Assembly (NCBI GenBank): GCA_027492485.1
Contig: JAPUER010000066.1
Span: 96,514-160,513, forward strand
Direction of reading: 5' to 3'
DNA: 64,000 nucleotides
DNA from: Betaproteobacteria bacterium
GTDB lineage: Bacteria > Pseudomonadota > Gammaproteobacteria > Burkholderiales > Casimicrobiaceae
Shown here: one piece after another, positions 24,913-34,408 of the stretch
Layout of the letters: each line of letters begins with the position of its first letter
Numbering within the stretch: position 1 is the first letter of the stretch
The notes under the pieces: generated by a model
Database searches by the model: none
What the model saw: only the letters and a program-made list of their open reading frames with translations
What the model was told of the DNA's origin: nothing
Made by a program: the position numbers and the translations under genes

Positions 24913-26493
24913 GTGCGAAACGGGATGGATTCGGTGGATACTGGCAAACAAAACAGGCACGCGTTCGCGTTCAGCAAGAAGGCGTGCGTCGCGCGCCTGG
25001 CAGCCGTCGGCGCCGCGTCGTTGCCGTTGCTCGCAAGCGCTGACTGGAAGATGAACCTGCAGGTGCCGAATTCCGGCGTCGCCGGCATGGTCTATGACCT
25101 GCACACGCTCATCACCGTCGTTTGCGTGATCATCTTCATCGGTGTCTTCGGCACCATGTTTTATTCGCTCTATGCGCATCGCAAGAGCAAGGGGCACAAG
25201 GCGGCCCAGTTCCACGAAAGCGCCACGGTCGAGGCGGTATGGACCATCATTCCATTCTTCATCCTGCTCGGTATGGCGTTTCCGGCCACCAAGGCCCTGC
25301 TTGAAGCGCGCGACACCTCGGCGCCCGACATGACGGTCAAGGTAACCGGCTATCAATGGAAATGGGGCTACGACTACCTCAACGACGGCTTCGGGTTCGT
25401 GTCCAATCTGGCGACGCCGCTGTCGCAAATTACCGGTGGCGAAAAGCAGGGCGACAACTACCTGCTGGAAGTCGACAATCCGCTGGTGGTGCCGGTCGGT
25501 CGCAAGGTGCGCCTGCTGCTGACCGCCAACGACGTCATTCATGCCTGGTGGGTTCCTGCCATCGGCGTCAAGCAGGATGCCGTTCCCGGCTTTGTGCGCG
25601 ACACCTGGTTCCGCGCCGATCGCCCCGGCCTCTACCGCGGCAACTGCGCTGAACTGTGCGGCAAGGAGCATGGCTACATGCCGATCGTCGTTGACGTCAA
25701 GACGCAGGCGGACTATGACAAGTGGGTCGCTGCGCAGAAGGACAAGTACGGCGTCGGCAAAGCGACTGCGGCGGCAGTTGCGGTTGACACCAAGACTTAT
25801 TCGCGCGACGAGCTGGTGGCGCACGGCAAGACCGTTTACGAAGGCGTCGGCGGCTGCCAGGGCTGCCATCAACCGACCGGCAAGGGTGTGCCGGGGACAT
25901 TCCCCGCTCTCGACGGATCAAAAATCGTCAATGGCGGCAAGGACGGCCAGATCGCCATCCTGCTCAACGGCAAGCCGGGCACGGCGATGGCGTCGTTCAA
26001 ACACCTCAGCGACAAGGATCTCGCGGGCGTGATGGCGTTTACGCGCAGCACCTGGTCGAACAAGGCGGCGGAAATCGCGCAGCCGATTGATTTCGCAAAG
26101 GCGCGCAACGGTGGCGTGCTGCCGGCGAGCGCCGCCGCACCCGACGTCGCCGCATCGGCCACCGCGCCAGCCGGCGCAGCGCTTGCCGAAAAAATCTTCT
26201 TCGCGACAGGCAAGAAGGACCTCCCAGCCGAGGCCAGGGCATCGATCGATGCGGCGCTCGCCTTCCTGAAGGGCAAGGCCGATTCTAAAGTTGAAATTAC
26301 GGGTTACACCGACAAAACGGGTGATGTCGCGGCTAATCTCGAACTTGCCAAGGAACGCGCCAAGGCCGTTCGCGAAGCATTGGTGACAGCCGGCGCGGCC
26401 CGCGAGCGCATCACCATGAAGCCTCCGGCCGAAGTGACGGGCAGCAAGGACAACCGCGAAGCGCGTCGCGTCGAAATCAACGCCGGCGCCTGA
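24913..26493 (+). CDS. coxB: Cytochrome c oxidase subunit II with cytochrome c and OmpA-like domains
   Basis: Subunit II takes electrons from cytochrome c at its CuA centre and passes them to subunit I. In order: a signal/leader to ~residue 43, two membrane helices (~64-87 and ~107-130), the CuA domain with ligands H210, C245, E247, C249, H253 and M256, a cytochrome c domain with CQGCH at 315-319, an Ala/Pro linker (~402-423), and an OmpA-like peptidoglycan-binding domain (424-526, with GYTDKTG and NREARRVEI). The last domain is an unusual addition. GTG at 24913 or ATG at 24925 could be the start. It leads the cox cluster. Confidence 0.95.
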   Translation: MRNGMDSVDTGKQNRHAFAFSKKACVARLAAVGAASLPLLASADWKMNLQVPNSGVAGMVYDLHTLITVVCVIIFIGVFGTMFYSLYAHRKSKGHKAAQFHESATVEAVWTIIPFFILLGMAFPATKALLEARDTSAPDMTVKVTGYQWKWGYDYLNDGFGFVSNLATPLSQITGGEKQGDNYLLEVDNPLVVPVGRKVRLLLTANDVIHAWWVPAIGVKQDAVPGFVRDTWFRADRPGLYRGNCAELCGKEHGYMPIVVDVKTQADYDKWVAAQKDKYGVGKATAAAVAVDTKTYSRDELVAHGKTVYEGVGGCQGCHQPTGKGVPGTFPALDGSKIVNGGKDGQIAILLNGKPGTAMASFKHLSDKDLAGVMAFTRSTWSNKAAEIAQPIDFAKARNGGVLPASAAAPDVAASATAPAGAALAEKIFFATGKKDLPAEARASIDAALAFLKGKADSKVEITGYTDKTGDVAANLELAKERAKAVREALVTAGAARERITMKPPAEVTGSKDNREARRVEINAGA

Positions 26494-26560
26494 TCGGCCC
26501 GCTCGACCCGACCCAGTTCAAGAGACAAGCAGCGATTCAGAGATTCAGGAGCAGGCGATC

Positions 26561-28165
26561 ATGGCAAGCATTCCCCACGACGCAGTACATGGCGGCCACG
26601 GCCACGACGAACATCACGACCATCACCCGACCGGCATCAAGCGCTGGTTGACCACCACCAACCACAAGGACATCGGTTCGATGTACCTGTGGTTCAGCTT
26701 CACGATGTTCATCGTTGGCGGCATCATGGCGCTGATCATTCGCGCCGAGTTGTTCCAGCCCGGCCTGCAGGTCGTCAGGCCCGAGTTCTTCAACCAGATG
26801 ACGTCGCTGCATGGCCTTATCATGGTGTTCGGGGCGATCATGCCGGCCTTCGTCGGCTTCGCCAACTGGATGCTGCCGCTGCAGCTTGGCGCGCCCGACA
26901 TGGCGTTCGCCCGCATGAACAACTGGTCGTTCTGGCTGCTGCCGCCGGCAGCGATCCTGCTGGTGACGTCGATGTTCGTGCCCGGCGGCTCGGTGGCGGC
27001 CGGCTGGACGATGTACCCGCCGCTGACCGTGCAGCAGGGCATCGGCATGGATCTGACGATCTTCGCCGTGCATATCCTCGGCGCCTCGTCGATCATGGGT
27101 TCGATCAACATCATCACCACCATCCTGAACATGCGCGCGCCCGGCATGACGATGATGAAGATGCCGATGTTCGCGTGGACCTGGCTGATTACGGCTTTCC
27201 TGCTGATTGCGACCATGCCGGTGCTCGCCGGCGCCGTCACGATGATCCTGACCGATCGCCATTTCGGCACCACGTTCTTCAACGCTGCGGGCGGCGGTGA
27301 CCCGGTGATGTACCAGCACATTTTCTGGTTCTTCGGTCACCCCGAGGTTTACATCATCGCGTTGCCGGCTTTTGGCGTGGTGTCGCAGATTCTGCCGGCG
27401 TTTAGCCGCAAACCGTTGTTCGGTTACCACTCGATGGTTTATGCCACGGCGTCGATCGCAATCCTGTCATTCATCGTCTGGGCGCACCACATGTACACCA
27501 CCGGCATGCCGCTGGCTGGCCAGCTTTACTTCATGTTCGCCACGATGCTGATCGCGGTACCGACCGGCGTCAAGGTGTTCAACTGGCTGGCGACGATGTG
27601 GCGTGGCTCGATCACGCTGGAAACGCCGATGCTGTTCTGCCTCGGCTTCCTGTTCCTGTTCACCCTTGGCGGGTTTACGGGGCTCGTGCTGTCGCTCACG
27701 CCGGTGGACATTCAGTTGCACGACACTTATTACGTGGTGGCCCATTTCCACTACGTGATGGTGGCCGGCGCCCTGTTCTCGGCCTTTGCGGCGGTGTACT
27801 ACTGGGGGCCGAAGTGGACGGGCTGGATGTATGAAGAGAAGCTCGGCAAGATCCATTTCTGGTGGTCGCTGATTGCTTTCAACGTCACCTTCTTCCCGCA
27901 ACACTTCCTGGGGCTCGCCGGCATGCCGCGCCGCATCCCGGACTACAACATGCAGTTTGCCGAGTGGAACATGGTGTCCTCGATTGGCGCGTTTGCCTTT
28001 GGCACCGCGCAGATCTTCTTCCTGTTCATCGTGATCCGCATGATCACAGGCAAGAGCGGCGTGCGCGCCCCGGCCAAGCCGTGGGACGGCGCGGAAGGCC
28101 TGGAATGGACGGTGCCTTCGCCGGCGCCGTATCACACCTTCGAAACGCCGCCGGTCGTCAAGTAG
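26561..28165 (+). CDS. coxA: Cytochrome c oxidase subunit I
   Basis: This is the catalytic heme-copper subunit of the aa3-type oxidase, which reduces O2 and pumps protons in the inner membrane. The 534-aa, twelve-helix protein has the low-spin heme His in [11 protein letters not shown], the CuB/Tyr motif [14 protein letters not shown] (A-type proton channel signature), the CuB histidines in [12 protein letters not shown], and [15 protein letters not shown] with heme a3 and a ligands. A His-rich N-terminus ([13 protein letters not shown]) is present and may bind metal; I infer that only from composition. Confidence 0.97.
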   Translation: MASIPHDAVHGGHGHDEHHDHHPTGIKRWLTTTNHKDIGSMYLWFSFTMFIVGGIMALIIRAELFQPGLQVVRPEFFNQMTSLHGLIMVFGAIMPAFVGFANWMLPLQLGAPDMAFARMNNWSFWLLPPAAILLVTSMFVPGGSVAAGWTMYPPLTVQQGIGMDLTIFAVHILGASSIMGSINIITTILNMRAPGMTMMKMPMFAWTWLITAFLLIATMPVLAGAVTMILTDRHFGTTFFNAAGGGDPVMYQHIFWFFGHPEVYIIALPAFGVVSQILPAFSRKPLFGYHSMVYATASIAILSFIVWAHHMYTTGMPLAGQLYFMFATMLIAVPTGVKVFNWLATMWRGSITLETPMLFCLGFLFLFTLGGFTGLVLSLTPVDIQLHDTYYVVAHFHYVMVAGALFSAFAAVYYWGPKWTGWMYEEKLGKIHFWWSLIAFNVTFFPQHFLGLAGMPRRIPDYNMQFAEWNMVSSIGAFAFGTAQIFFLFIVIRMITGKSGVRAPAKPWDGAEGLEWTVPSPAPYHTFETPPVVK

Positions 28166-28177
28166 AAGGGAACGCGC

Positions 28178-28309
28178 GTGGCTGGTTCGACCCACACTTC
28201 GCCCGTTGCTGACGCCAGCCTGCGGCGCCGCAATCGCGTGACCGGATGGTCGCTGGGCGCGGTGGCGCTGGTCATTGCGCTGTCCGTCTGGTACGCGCGT
28301 ACCCACTAG
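28178..28309 (+). CDS. Small single-helix protein of the cox cluster (cytochrome oxidase small assembly protein type)
   Basis: A 43-residue reading frame starts with GTG after an AGAAGGG box, 12 bases beyond coxA. It encodes a polar N-terminus (MAGSTHTSPVADASLRRRNR) and one membrane helix (TGWSLGAVALVIALSVWY). Tiny one-helix proteins of this pattern occupy the coxA-ctaG gap in many Burkholderiales and are named oxidase small assembly proteins, on position rather than biochemistry. Confidence 0.75.
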   Translation: MAGSTHTSPVADASLRRRNRVTGWSLGAVALVIALSVWYARTH

Positions 28310-28326
28310 CCGAACCGGCAGGCCGC

Positions 28327-28908
28327 ATGTTCTCGCCCGACAACCGTGTCACGCTGCGCAAACTCACCGTCTTCGTGGCGGTGATGTTCGCCTTCGGTTT
28401 TGCGCTGGTACCGATTTACAAGCGTATCTGCGAAGTCACCGGTGTCAACGACTTCATGCGTCCGGAGCAGGTCAAAAATACGCAGGTCGATACCTCGCGC
28501 ACGATTCGCGTCGAGTTTGACGCCAACACGCCCAACTTGCCGTGGTCGTTCAAGCCGGAAGTTACGTCGCTCAATCTGCATCCGGGCGAACTGGCGACCG
28601 TCGTCTACGAAGTGCACAACAAAACCGACCGCGCAATGACAGGGCAGGCAGTCCCGAGCTACGGGCCGGCGCTGGCTGCCGAGCATTTCCGCAAGCTGGA
28701 GTGTTTCTGCTTCGCCAAGCAGACCTTCGCTGCTGCCGAAACGCGGCAAATGCCGGTGGTGTTCGTGGTCGACCCGAAGTTGCCCAAAGACGTCAACACC
28801 ATTACGCTGTCCTACACCTTTTTTGAACTGCCTGGCGCGGGGCCTGCGGCGGTTGCAGCGCCTCCCGGCAAACTGGAAGCCGGGGCCGCAGCGACGGCGC
28901 CGGGCTGA
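28327..28908 (+). CDS. ctaG: Cytochrome c oxidase assembly protein CtaG/Cox11
   Basis: Cox11 delivers copper to the CuB site of subunit I. The 193-aa protein has one N-terminal membrane anchor (residues ~12-31) and a periplasmic Ig-like domain with the copper-binding CFCF motif (C126, C128). Other family blocks are YKRICEVTGVNDF (C35), PWSFKPEV and PVVFVVDPKLP. The ATG at 28327 follows the small assembly gene by 17 bases. Confidence 0.95.
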   Translation: MFSPDNRVTLRKLTVFVAVMFAFGFALVPIYKRICEVTGVNDFMRPEQVKNTQVDTSRTIRVEFDANTPNLPWSFKPEVTSLNLHPGELATVVYEVHNKTDRAMTGQAVPSYGPALAAEHFRKLECFCFAKQTFAAAETRQMPVVFVVDPKLPKDVNTITLSYTFFELPGAGPAAVAAPPGKLEAGAAATAPG

Positions 28909-28940
28909 ACTTTTTCGACACCTTACCTAGCGAGCTCACG

Positions 28941-29801
28941 ATGAGTGCTTCTTCACCCGCCAGCAGTGGCAAATACTTCGTCCCATCCCCGTCGCACTGG
29001 CCGCTGGTCGGCAGTGCCGCGCTGCTGACGCTGGCGTTTGGCGCTGTTGGCACCATGAACAGCCTGTCGTGGGGTTTGCCTGTCCTCGGCGCCGGGTTCG
29101 TGATTCTGCTGATCATGCTGTTCGGCTGGTTTGGCACCGTGATCCGGGAGAGCGAGGCACGTCTCTATGGCAAGAACGTCGATACCTCCTTCCGCTGGAG
29201 CATGAGCTGGTTCATCTTCTCCGAGGTGATGTTCTTCGCCGCGTTCTTCGGTGCCCTCGGTTACGCCCGCCTGCACGCGGTACCGGACCTCGGCAGCATT
29301 GACGCCAAGCTGTTGTGGCCCGATTTCGCCGGCACCTGGCCGACATCTGGCCCATACCTCAAGGAAGTTTTCTCGCCGATGGGCGCCTGGGGCATCCCGG
29401 CCATCAATACCGCATTGCTGCTGACGTCCGGGGTGACATTGACCATTGCCCATCACGCGTTGCTCGCCGGCCAGCGCAGCAAGCTGATCCTGTGGCTGGC
29501 AGCAACCATCGTCCTGGGCGTGGTCTTCCTGACGCTCCAGATCTACGAATACATGCATGCCTACAGCGAGCTGAATCTCAAGCTCTCCACCGGCATTTTC
29601 GGCTCGACATTTTTCATGCTGACGGGCTTCCACGGTTTCCACGTCACGGTGGGCGCCATCATGCTGGCGGTGATCCTGGTGCGTGCAATTCGTGGCCATT
29701 TCGACGCCGAACATCATTACGCGTTCGAAGCGGCCGCGTGGTATTGGCACTTCGTCGACGTCGTCTGGCTTGGCCTGTTTGTGATCGTCTACATGCTGTA
29801 G
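28941..29801 (+). CDS. coxC: Cytochrome c oxidase subunit III
   Basis: Seven-helix subunit of the aa3 oxidase (286 aa) that stabilises turnover of subunit I. Family signatures are SMSWFIFSEVMFFAAFFGAL, GVTLTIAHHALL, LQIYEYMHAYSELNLKLSTGIFGSTFFMLTGFHGFHVTVGA, and the final WYWHFVDVVWLGLFVIVYML. The DUF2970 gene often found before coxC in Burkholderiales is not visible here. Confidence 0.96.
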   Translation: MSASSPASSGKYFVPSPSHWPLVGSAALLTLAFGAVGTMNSLSWGLPVLGAGFVILLIMLFGWFGTVIRESEARLYGKNVDTSFRWSMSWFIFSEVMFFAAFFGALGYARLHAVPDLGSIDAKLLWPDFAGTWPTSGPYLKEVFSPMGAWGIPAINTALLLTSGVTLTIAHHALLAGQRSKLILWLAATIVLGVVFLTLQIYEYMHAYSELNLKLSTGIFGSTFFMLTGFHGFHVTVGAIMLAVILVRAIRGHFDAEHHYAFEAAAWYWHFVDVVWLGLFVIVYML

Positions 29802-29824
29802 ACCGAGGCAAGGGCACCAACCGC

Positions 29825-29853
29825 AAGGCGGCCCTGGGGCCGCCTTCGCATTT
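29825..29853 (+). terminator. Hairpin terminator after coxC
   Basis: A perfect 9-bp AAGGCGGCC/GGCCGCCTT stem with CTGG loop lies 23 bases after the coxC stop. Only a weak CGCATTT tail follows. Confidence 0.65.
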
Positions 29854-29903
29854 CTGGCGGAGATGCAAGTAGCGGGCGGGGCTTGACGGATGCGGGACGA
29901 GAA

Positions 29904-30110
29904 TTAGCGACCGATGCCCTGCGGGCCGATCCAGCCGAACTTGTAGCCAGCCATCAGGAATATGAACAGACCGACCGAAATGGCAACGCGAACCGTCAAC
30001 GCACGCACCATGCGCTTCGATCCCTGCCCGCGATCGCGGAACAGAAACACCAGTGCCGACGCCATCGAAGCGACGATTGCAATCAGACAGAGAATCACGA
30101 GCCAGCGCAT
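29904..30110 (-). CDS. DUF2909 twin-transmembrane protein
   Basis: This 68-aa protein has two membrane helices (residues ~3-24 and ~41-60) joined by a basic loop (RDRGQGSKRMVRALTVR). DUF2909 genes commonly sit between coxC and SURF1 on the opposite strand in betaproteobacteria, as here. The role is unknown; an oxidase-assembly link is inferred from position. Confidence 0.85.
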   Translation of the reverse strand: MRWLVILCLIAIVASMASALVFLFRDRGQGSKRMVRALTVRVAISVGLFIFLMAGYKFGWIGPQGIGR

Positions 30111-30139
30111 CTGCGCATTTTAGAGAGACCCGAGCAAGC

Positions 30140-30907
30140 GTGCCCCACCCCGAACAGGCTGACTCCCCCACCGCAGTGCCGACACGACGTGTGTTCCGGC
30201 CGAAGTGGTGGGCGCTGCTGCTGACCGTGCTGGTCGTTGCACTGACCGTGCGGCTGGGCAATTGGCAAGGCGAGCGCGCCAGTTATCGTCAGCAGCAGCA
30301 ACAGATGCAGCAGCACGCCGACGCACTGACGCCGCTCAACGCAGACAAGTTGTCCCGTATCGCCGAGCTTGGCGACGCCGACCGTTACCGTCCGGTGAAA
30401 ATAGACGCTACCTTCGTGCCCGGCACCTTGCTGTTTGTGGACAACCGCATCTCCGACGGCAAGGCGGGGTACGGCCTGGTGCAACTGTTGGCGACGCAGG
30501 GGCGGGACGGTACTGCCGCGCCCCGCTACTATGTCGTCGACCGTGGTTGGGTTGCCGCACCGCCAGTCCGCGACAAACTGCCCGAGATCGCATCACCGGG
30601 AGGCGTCGTCACCATCGAAGCGCGGCTGAATCTGCCGCCGTCGCGCAATCCGGGCACGGCCGCGAACGACGACGGCGCCCGGCTCAACTATGTCAACATC
30701 GACGAATTGGCGCATCGCTGGCACCGTCCGCTCGCGCCTTTCGTGCTGGAGCAGACGGCCGGGCCGGGCTTCACCGGGGTGGATCGTCCTGCGGTCGGCA
30801 GCAACTACGAAAAAAACCTGATCTATCAAATGCAGTGGTATTCGTTCGCTGCGCTGGCCGTCGTACTGTTTCTGGTCCTGAGTTTTGGAAAGCAGAGTCC
30901 GCGTTGA
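30140..30907 (+). CDS. SURF1-family oxidase assembly protein
   Basis: SURF1 helps insert heme a into subunit I. The 255-aa protein has the two-helix architecture: a first helix at residues ~17-35 (WWALLLTVLVVALTVRLGNWQ, with the conserved GNWQ) and a last one near the C-terminus (WYSFAALAVVLFLVLSFG), bracketing a periplasmic domain with DNRISDGKAGYGLV and YYVVDRGWV. The GTG start at 30140 is 30 bases from the divergent DUF2909 start; the frame extends upstream to 30053, but into that gene. Confidence 0.9.
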   Translation: MPHPEQADSPTAVPTRRVFRPKWWALLLTVLVVALTVRLGNWQGERASYRQQQQQMQQHADALTPLNADKLSRIAELGDADRYRPVKIDATFVPGTLLFVDNRISDGKAGYGLVQLLATQGRDGTAAPRYYVVDRGWVAAPPVRDKLPEIASPGGVVTIEARLNLPPSRNPGTAANDDGARLNYVNIDELAHRWHRPLAPFVLEQTAGPGFTGVDRPAVGSNYEKNLIYQMQWYSFAALAVVLFLVLSFGKQSPR

Positions 30908-31443
30908 AGTCATCGACAAAAATGATCCTGCTCGTCGCGCTGGTCTGCGCGGCGCCGTTTGTCTCCGCGTGGGTCGCGTACTACTTCATCCAGCCGCAGG
31001 GCGGCAACAGCTACGGCACGCTGCTGCCGACGACGCCGCTGCCGGCGCTGCCGGCCGGCACTATTGCGGAGGCCGACCGCGCGGCGTGGAACGGCAAGTG
31101 GCGCGTCGTGTTTGCCTTGCCGGATGTCTGCGACAACGCCTGTCAGGAGGTTTTGTATGCGACGCGGCAGGCGCGGACCATGCTCGGCCGGGAGCGCGAG
31201 CGCGTGCAGCGTGTGGCGTTCGTCACCAGGGCGCCGTCGGCCGAGCTGCGCGCCGAGCATCCGGATGCGCTCTTCGTGCAGTCGCCATCGTCATTGCCAC
31301 CGGCATGGACCGCGCCGCTGCAGCAGGGAATCCTGCTGCTTGATCCGCTCGACAATCAGGTTCTGCGCTGGCCGCAGCAGCCCGACATCAAGAAACTCAA
31401 TCAGGATCTCGCGCGCCTGTTGCGGGCATCGAGAATCGGATGA
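30904..31443 (+). CDS. SCO1-like membrane-anchored protein of the cox cluster
   Basis: The 179-aa protein has an N-terminal anchor (residues ~7-26) and a thioredoxin-like periplasmic domain (KWRVVFALPDVCDNACQEVLYATRQARTML). The Cys pair C76-x3-C80 matches the CxxxC spacing of SCO copper chaperones, although the CPDVCP context and obvious copper-binding His of true SCO are lacking. A TTG start overlaps the SURF1 stop; ATG at 30922 is an alternative. Its stop overlaps the ctaB start (ATGA). Related proteins occupy this spot in Burkholderiales oxidase clusters. Confidence 0.75.
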   Translation: MKSSTKMILLVALVCAAPFVSAWVAYYFIQPQGGNSYGTLLPTTPLPALPAGTIAEADRAAWNGKWRVVFALPDVCDNACQEVLYATRQARTMLGRERERVQRVAFVTRAPSAELRAEHPDALFVQSPSSLPPAWTAPLQQGILLLDPLDNQVLRWPQQPDIKKLNQDLARLLRASRIG

Positions 31444-32339
31444 GCCGCATGCAGTCCGGCGCCTCTGCCACCCCTCCCAGTTGGCGTGATTACTGGGTCG
31501 TGACCAAGCCGCGGGTCACCGCGCTGGCCGTGTTTACGTCGTTCATCGGCATGCTACTGGTGGACAAGCGCTTTCCGCCGGCGATCGTGGTGATTGGCGG
31601 CTGCGTCGGAATCGCACTGCTGGCGGGCGCCAGCTTTGCCATGAACTGTCTGCTGGAAGCCGCCGTCGACGCCCGCATGAAACGGACCGACTGGCGCCCC
31701 TCGGCGCAGAGGCGGCTGAGCACCGCGCAGATCGTGACCTTTGCGTTATTGCTCGGCGTGGCCGGAAGTGCGGTGCTGATCGTCACCACCAATGTGCTGA
31801 CCTGGGCGCTGACGCTGGGCACCTTTTTCGGCTACGCGTTCGTCTATACGCTGTACCTGAAACCCAATACGCCGCAGAACATCGTCATCGGCGGCGCCGC
31901 CGGCGCCATGCCGCCGGTGCTCGGCTGGGCAGCGGTGGCCAACGAAGTGTCGGCGCCGGCGCTGCTGCTGTTCTTGATTATCTTCGCCTGGACGCCGCCG
32001 CACTTCTGGGCGCTGGCGCTGTATCGGCAGGAAGACTACGAAAAATCGGGCTTGCCCATGCTGCCGGTGACGCATGGCCGCGAATTCACCATTCTGCACA
32101 TGCTGCTCTACACCTGGCTGCTGCTGGCGGTCTCGCTGCTGCCGGTGTCGATCAGGATGAGCGGCATCGTCTATGGCGCGGTGGCGCTGGCGCTCGGTCT
32201 GCGCTTCGTCTGGCTGGTCTGGCAATTGCGCCGCGAATACAGCGATGCCCGCTCGCGGGGGGTATTTCGTTACTCGCTGACTTACCTGGCGGCACTGTTC
32301 GCCGTGCTGCTCGCCGATCACTACCTGGCATGGCTGTGA
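31440..32339 (+). CDS. ctaB: Protoheme IX farnesyltransferase (heme O synthase)
   Basis: CtaB/CyoE attaches farnesyl to heme B, giving heme O, the precursor of heme A. The 299-aa polytopic UbiA-family protein has the prenyl-diphosphate region NCLLEAAVDARMKRTDWRP near residue 65 and the typical GAAGAMPPVLGWAAV and FAWTPPHFWALALYRQEDY. It is translated from ATGA overlap with the SCO-like gene. Heme A synthase (ctaA), usually encoded directly before ctaB in relatives, is absent from this window. Confidence 0.95.
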   Translation: MSRMQSGASATPPSWRDYWVVTKPRVTALAVFTSFIGMLLVDKRFPPAIVVIGGCVGIALLAGASFAMNCLLEAAVDARMKRTDWRPSAQRRLSTAQIVTFALLLGVAGSAVLIVTTNVLTWALTLGTFFGYAFVYTLYLKPNTPQNIVIGGAAGAMPPVLGWAAVANEVSAPALLLFLIIFAWTPPHFWALALYRQEDYEKSGLPMLPVTHGREFTILHMLLYTWLLLAVSLLPVSIRMSGIVYGAVALALGLRFVWLVWQLRREYSDARSRGVFRYSLTYLAALFAVLLADHYLAWL

Positions 32340-32363
32340 TCCGATGGCCGGGTCGATGCCGCG

Positions 32364-32528
32364 CTACAGCTCCACCATTTCGAAATCGTCCTTGCGTGCG
32401 CCGCACTCGGGGCAGGTCCAGTTCATCGGGATATCGTCCCACTTGGTGCCCGCGGCGATCCCGTCTTCCGGCCAGCCCACGGCTTCGTCGTAGATCCAGC
32501 CGCAGATCAGGCACATGTACTTTTTCAT
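32364..32528 (-). CDS. Rubredoxin
   Basis: The 54-residue small iron protein has one Fe bound by four Cys: C6-x2-C9 (MCLICG) and C39-x2-C42 (CPECG), with the conserved aromatic residues YMC, WIYDEA and W30/W37. It carries single electrons in the cytoplasm; partners cannot be told from context. It is convergent with ctaB (25 bases apart) and divergent from gspE. Length and motif spacing match the family exactly. Confidence 0.93.
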   Translation of the reverse strand: MKKYMCLICGWIYDEAVGWPEDGIAAGTKWDDIPMNWTCPECGARKDDFEMVEL

Positions 32529-32641
32529 GACTATTCGAACGAATCCGGTTCAGGTAAACCGGACAATTTTAGGTGAACGGCTGCGAACCAACGGCCGTCA
32601 TTAAAATCAAACAACCATTCAGACAAGACGGGGTAAGGCCG

Positions 32642-34405
32642 GTGGAGACCGCCGAACACGAAGACAAGACGGCGTCGGCAGTGACGGAGACGCCGGTTGC
32701 GGCACAACGGCGTCTCAAGCTGGGCGCCATCCTGCTGGCGCGCGGCAAGATCGACGAGGCGGAACTGGACCGGGCGCTGCGCCTGCAGACGGCCTCGTCG
32801 CGCCCGGAAAAGTTGGGCAGCCTGCTCACCACGCTGGGCATCGTTTCCGCCCGCGATGTCGCAATGGCGATCGCCGAGCAGGGCGGCGTCAGCTACGTCG
32901 AGGCGTCGGCGTTCCCGGAAATCCCGATTCTGGAAGAACGGATTTCCGCCCGCTTCCTGCGCGACGCCCGCGCGCTGCCGCTCGAGGAGGATGAAGATTC
33001 GCTGACCATCGCGGTCGCCGATCCGTTCGACGATTTCGTGCGCCATTCGTTCGAGCTGATTTCGAACCGGCAGATTCACCGCGTGGTCGCCGTCGGCACC
33101 GACATCGACGCTGCCATCGAACGCCTCTATGGCAGCGGCCGCACGGCGGTGGCGCAACTGGCGCAGGGCGACCTCGAAGCGCGCATCGACACCGACGCGC
33201 TGGGCGATGACGTGCAGCAGTTGAAAGACCTCGCGTCGGAAGCGCCGGTCATCCGGCTGGTCAGCCTGCTCATCACCAATGCGCTGGAAGCCCGCGCGTC
33301 CGACATCCACGTCGAACCGTTCGAGAACCGCCTGATCGTGCGCTACCGCATCGACGGCGTGCTGCACGAGATCGAATCACCGCCCAAGCGACTGGCCGCA
33401 GCGGTGATTTCGCGCATCAAGATCATGGCGAATCTGGACATCGCCGAACGCCGCCTGCCGCAGGATGGGCGCATCCGCCTGCGCATCCAGGGCAAGGACA
33501 TCGACCTGCGCGTCTCGACGGTGCCGACCATGCACGGCGAAAGCGTGGTGATGCGTATCCTCGACAAGGGCGGCGTCGCGCTCAATTTCGAGAAGCTCGG
33601 CTTCGCGCCCGACATCCTGGCCAAATTCAAGGACGCGCTGGCGCAGCCCAACGGCATCCTGCTGGTGACCGGCCCCACCGGCTCCGGCAAGACCACCACG
33701 CTGTACACCGCGCTCGACGGCCTCAATCAGCCCGACGTCAAGATCCTCACGGTGGAAGACCCGGTCGAATACCAGATGGCCGGCATCAACCAGATTCAGG
33801 TCAAGCCGCAGATCGACCTCACCTTCGCCAACGCGCTGCGCTCGATCGTCCGGCAAGACCCGGACATCATCATGATCGGCGAAATCCGCGACCTCGAAAC
33901 CGCCGAGATCGCGGTGCAGGCCGCGCTGACCGGCCATCTGGTGCTCTCCACGCTGCATACCAACGATGCGCCGGCGACGGTGAGCCGCTTGCTCGACATG
34001 GGCGTCGACGACTACCTGCTCACCAGCACGCTGGTGGGCGTGCTGGCGCAGCGCCTGGTGCGCACGCTGTGCGCGAACTGCCGCGAACCGCACACGCTGG
34101 ACGAAGCGACGGCGAGAGACATCGGCCTGCAGCGGGTGACGGCGGAGTCGCGACCGGTGGTGTACAAGGCGATCGGCTGTTCGCAATGCAGCCACACCGG
34201 CTTTACCGGCCGCGTCTGTATCGCCGAGATGATGCCGCTGACCGAGCCGATCCGCCGCCTCGTCATGCAGAAAGCCAACGCCAGCGAGCTGCGCAAGGCC
34301 GCGCTCAGCGAAGGCATGCTGCCGATGTACGACGATGGCCTGCGCAAGGTGGTCGCCGGCGTCACCACCGTCGAAGAAGTGTTGCGCGCCACGCGCGAGG
34401 GCTAA
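32642..34405 (+). CDS. gspE: Type II secretion ATPase GspE
   Basis: GspE is the cytoplasmic hexameric ATPase powering pseudopilus assembly. This 587-aa form has an N-terminal GspE/MshE domain, a middle domain ASDIHVEPFENRLIVRYRID, Walker A GPTGSGKTTT near residue 345, the Asp box and Walker B PDIIMIGEIRDLETAEIAVQ, the His box TGHLVLSTLHTNDAP, and a tetracysteine zinc site (CANC and CSQC). The GTG at 32642 follows a TAAGG box; the frame also runs up to 32573. It opens the T2SS operon. Confidence 0.95.
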   Translation: METAEHEDKTASAVTETPVAAQRRLKLGAILLARGKIDEAELDRALRLQTASSRPEKLGSLLTTLGIVSARDVAMAIAEQGGVSYVEASAFPEIPILEERISARFLRDARALPLEEDEDSLTIAVADPFDDFVRHSFELISNRQIHRVVAVGTDIDAAIERLYGSGRTAVAQLAQGDLEARIDTDALGDDVQQLKDLASEAPVIRLVSLLITNALEARASDIHVEPFENRLIVRYRIDGVLHEIESPPKRLAAAVISRIKIMANLDIAERRLPQDGRIRLRIQGKDIDLRVSTVPTMHGESVVMRILDKGGVALNFEKLGFAPDILAKFKDALAQPNGILLVTGPTGSGKTTTLYTALDGLNQPDVKILTVEDPVEYQMAGINQIQVKPQIDLTFANALRSIVRQDPDIIMIGEIRDLETAEIAVQAALTGHLVLSTLHTNDAPATVSRLLDMGVDDYLLTSTLVGVLAQRLVRTLCANCREPHTLDEATARDIGLQRVTAESRPVVYKAIGCSQCSHTGFTGRVCIAEMMPLTEPIRRLVMQKANASELRKAALSEGMLPMYDDGLRKVVAGVTTVEEVLRATREG

Positions 34406-34408
34406 GCC

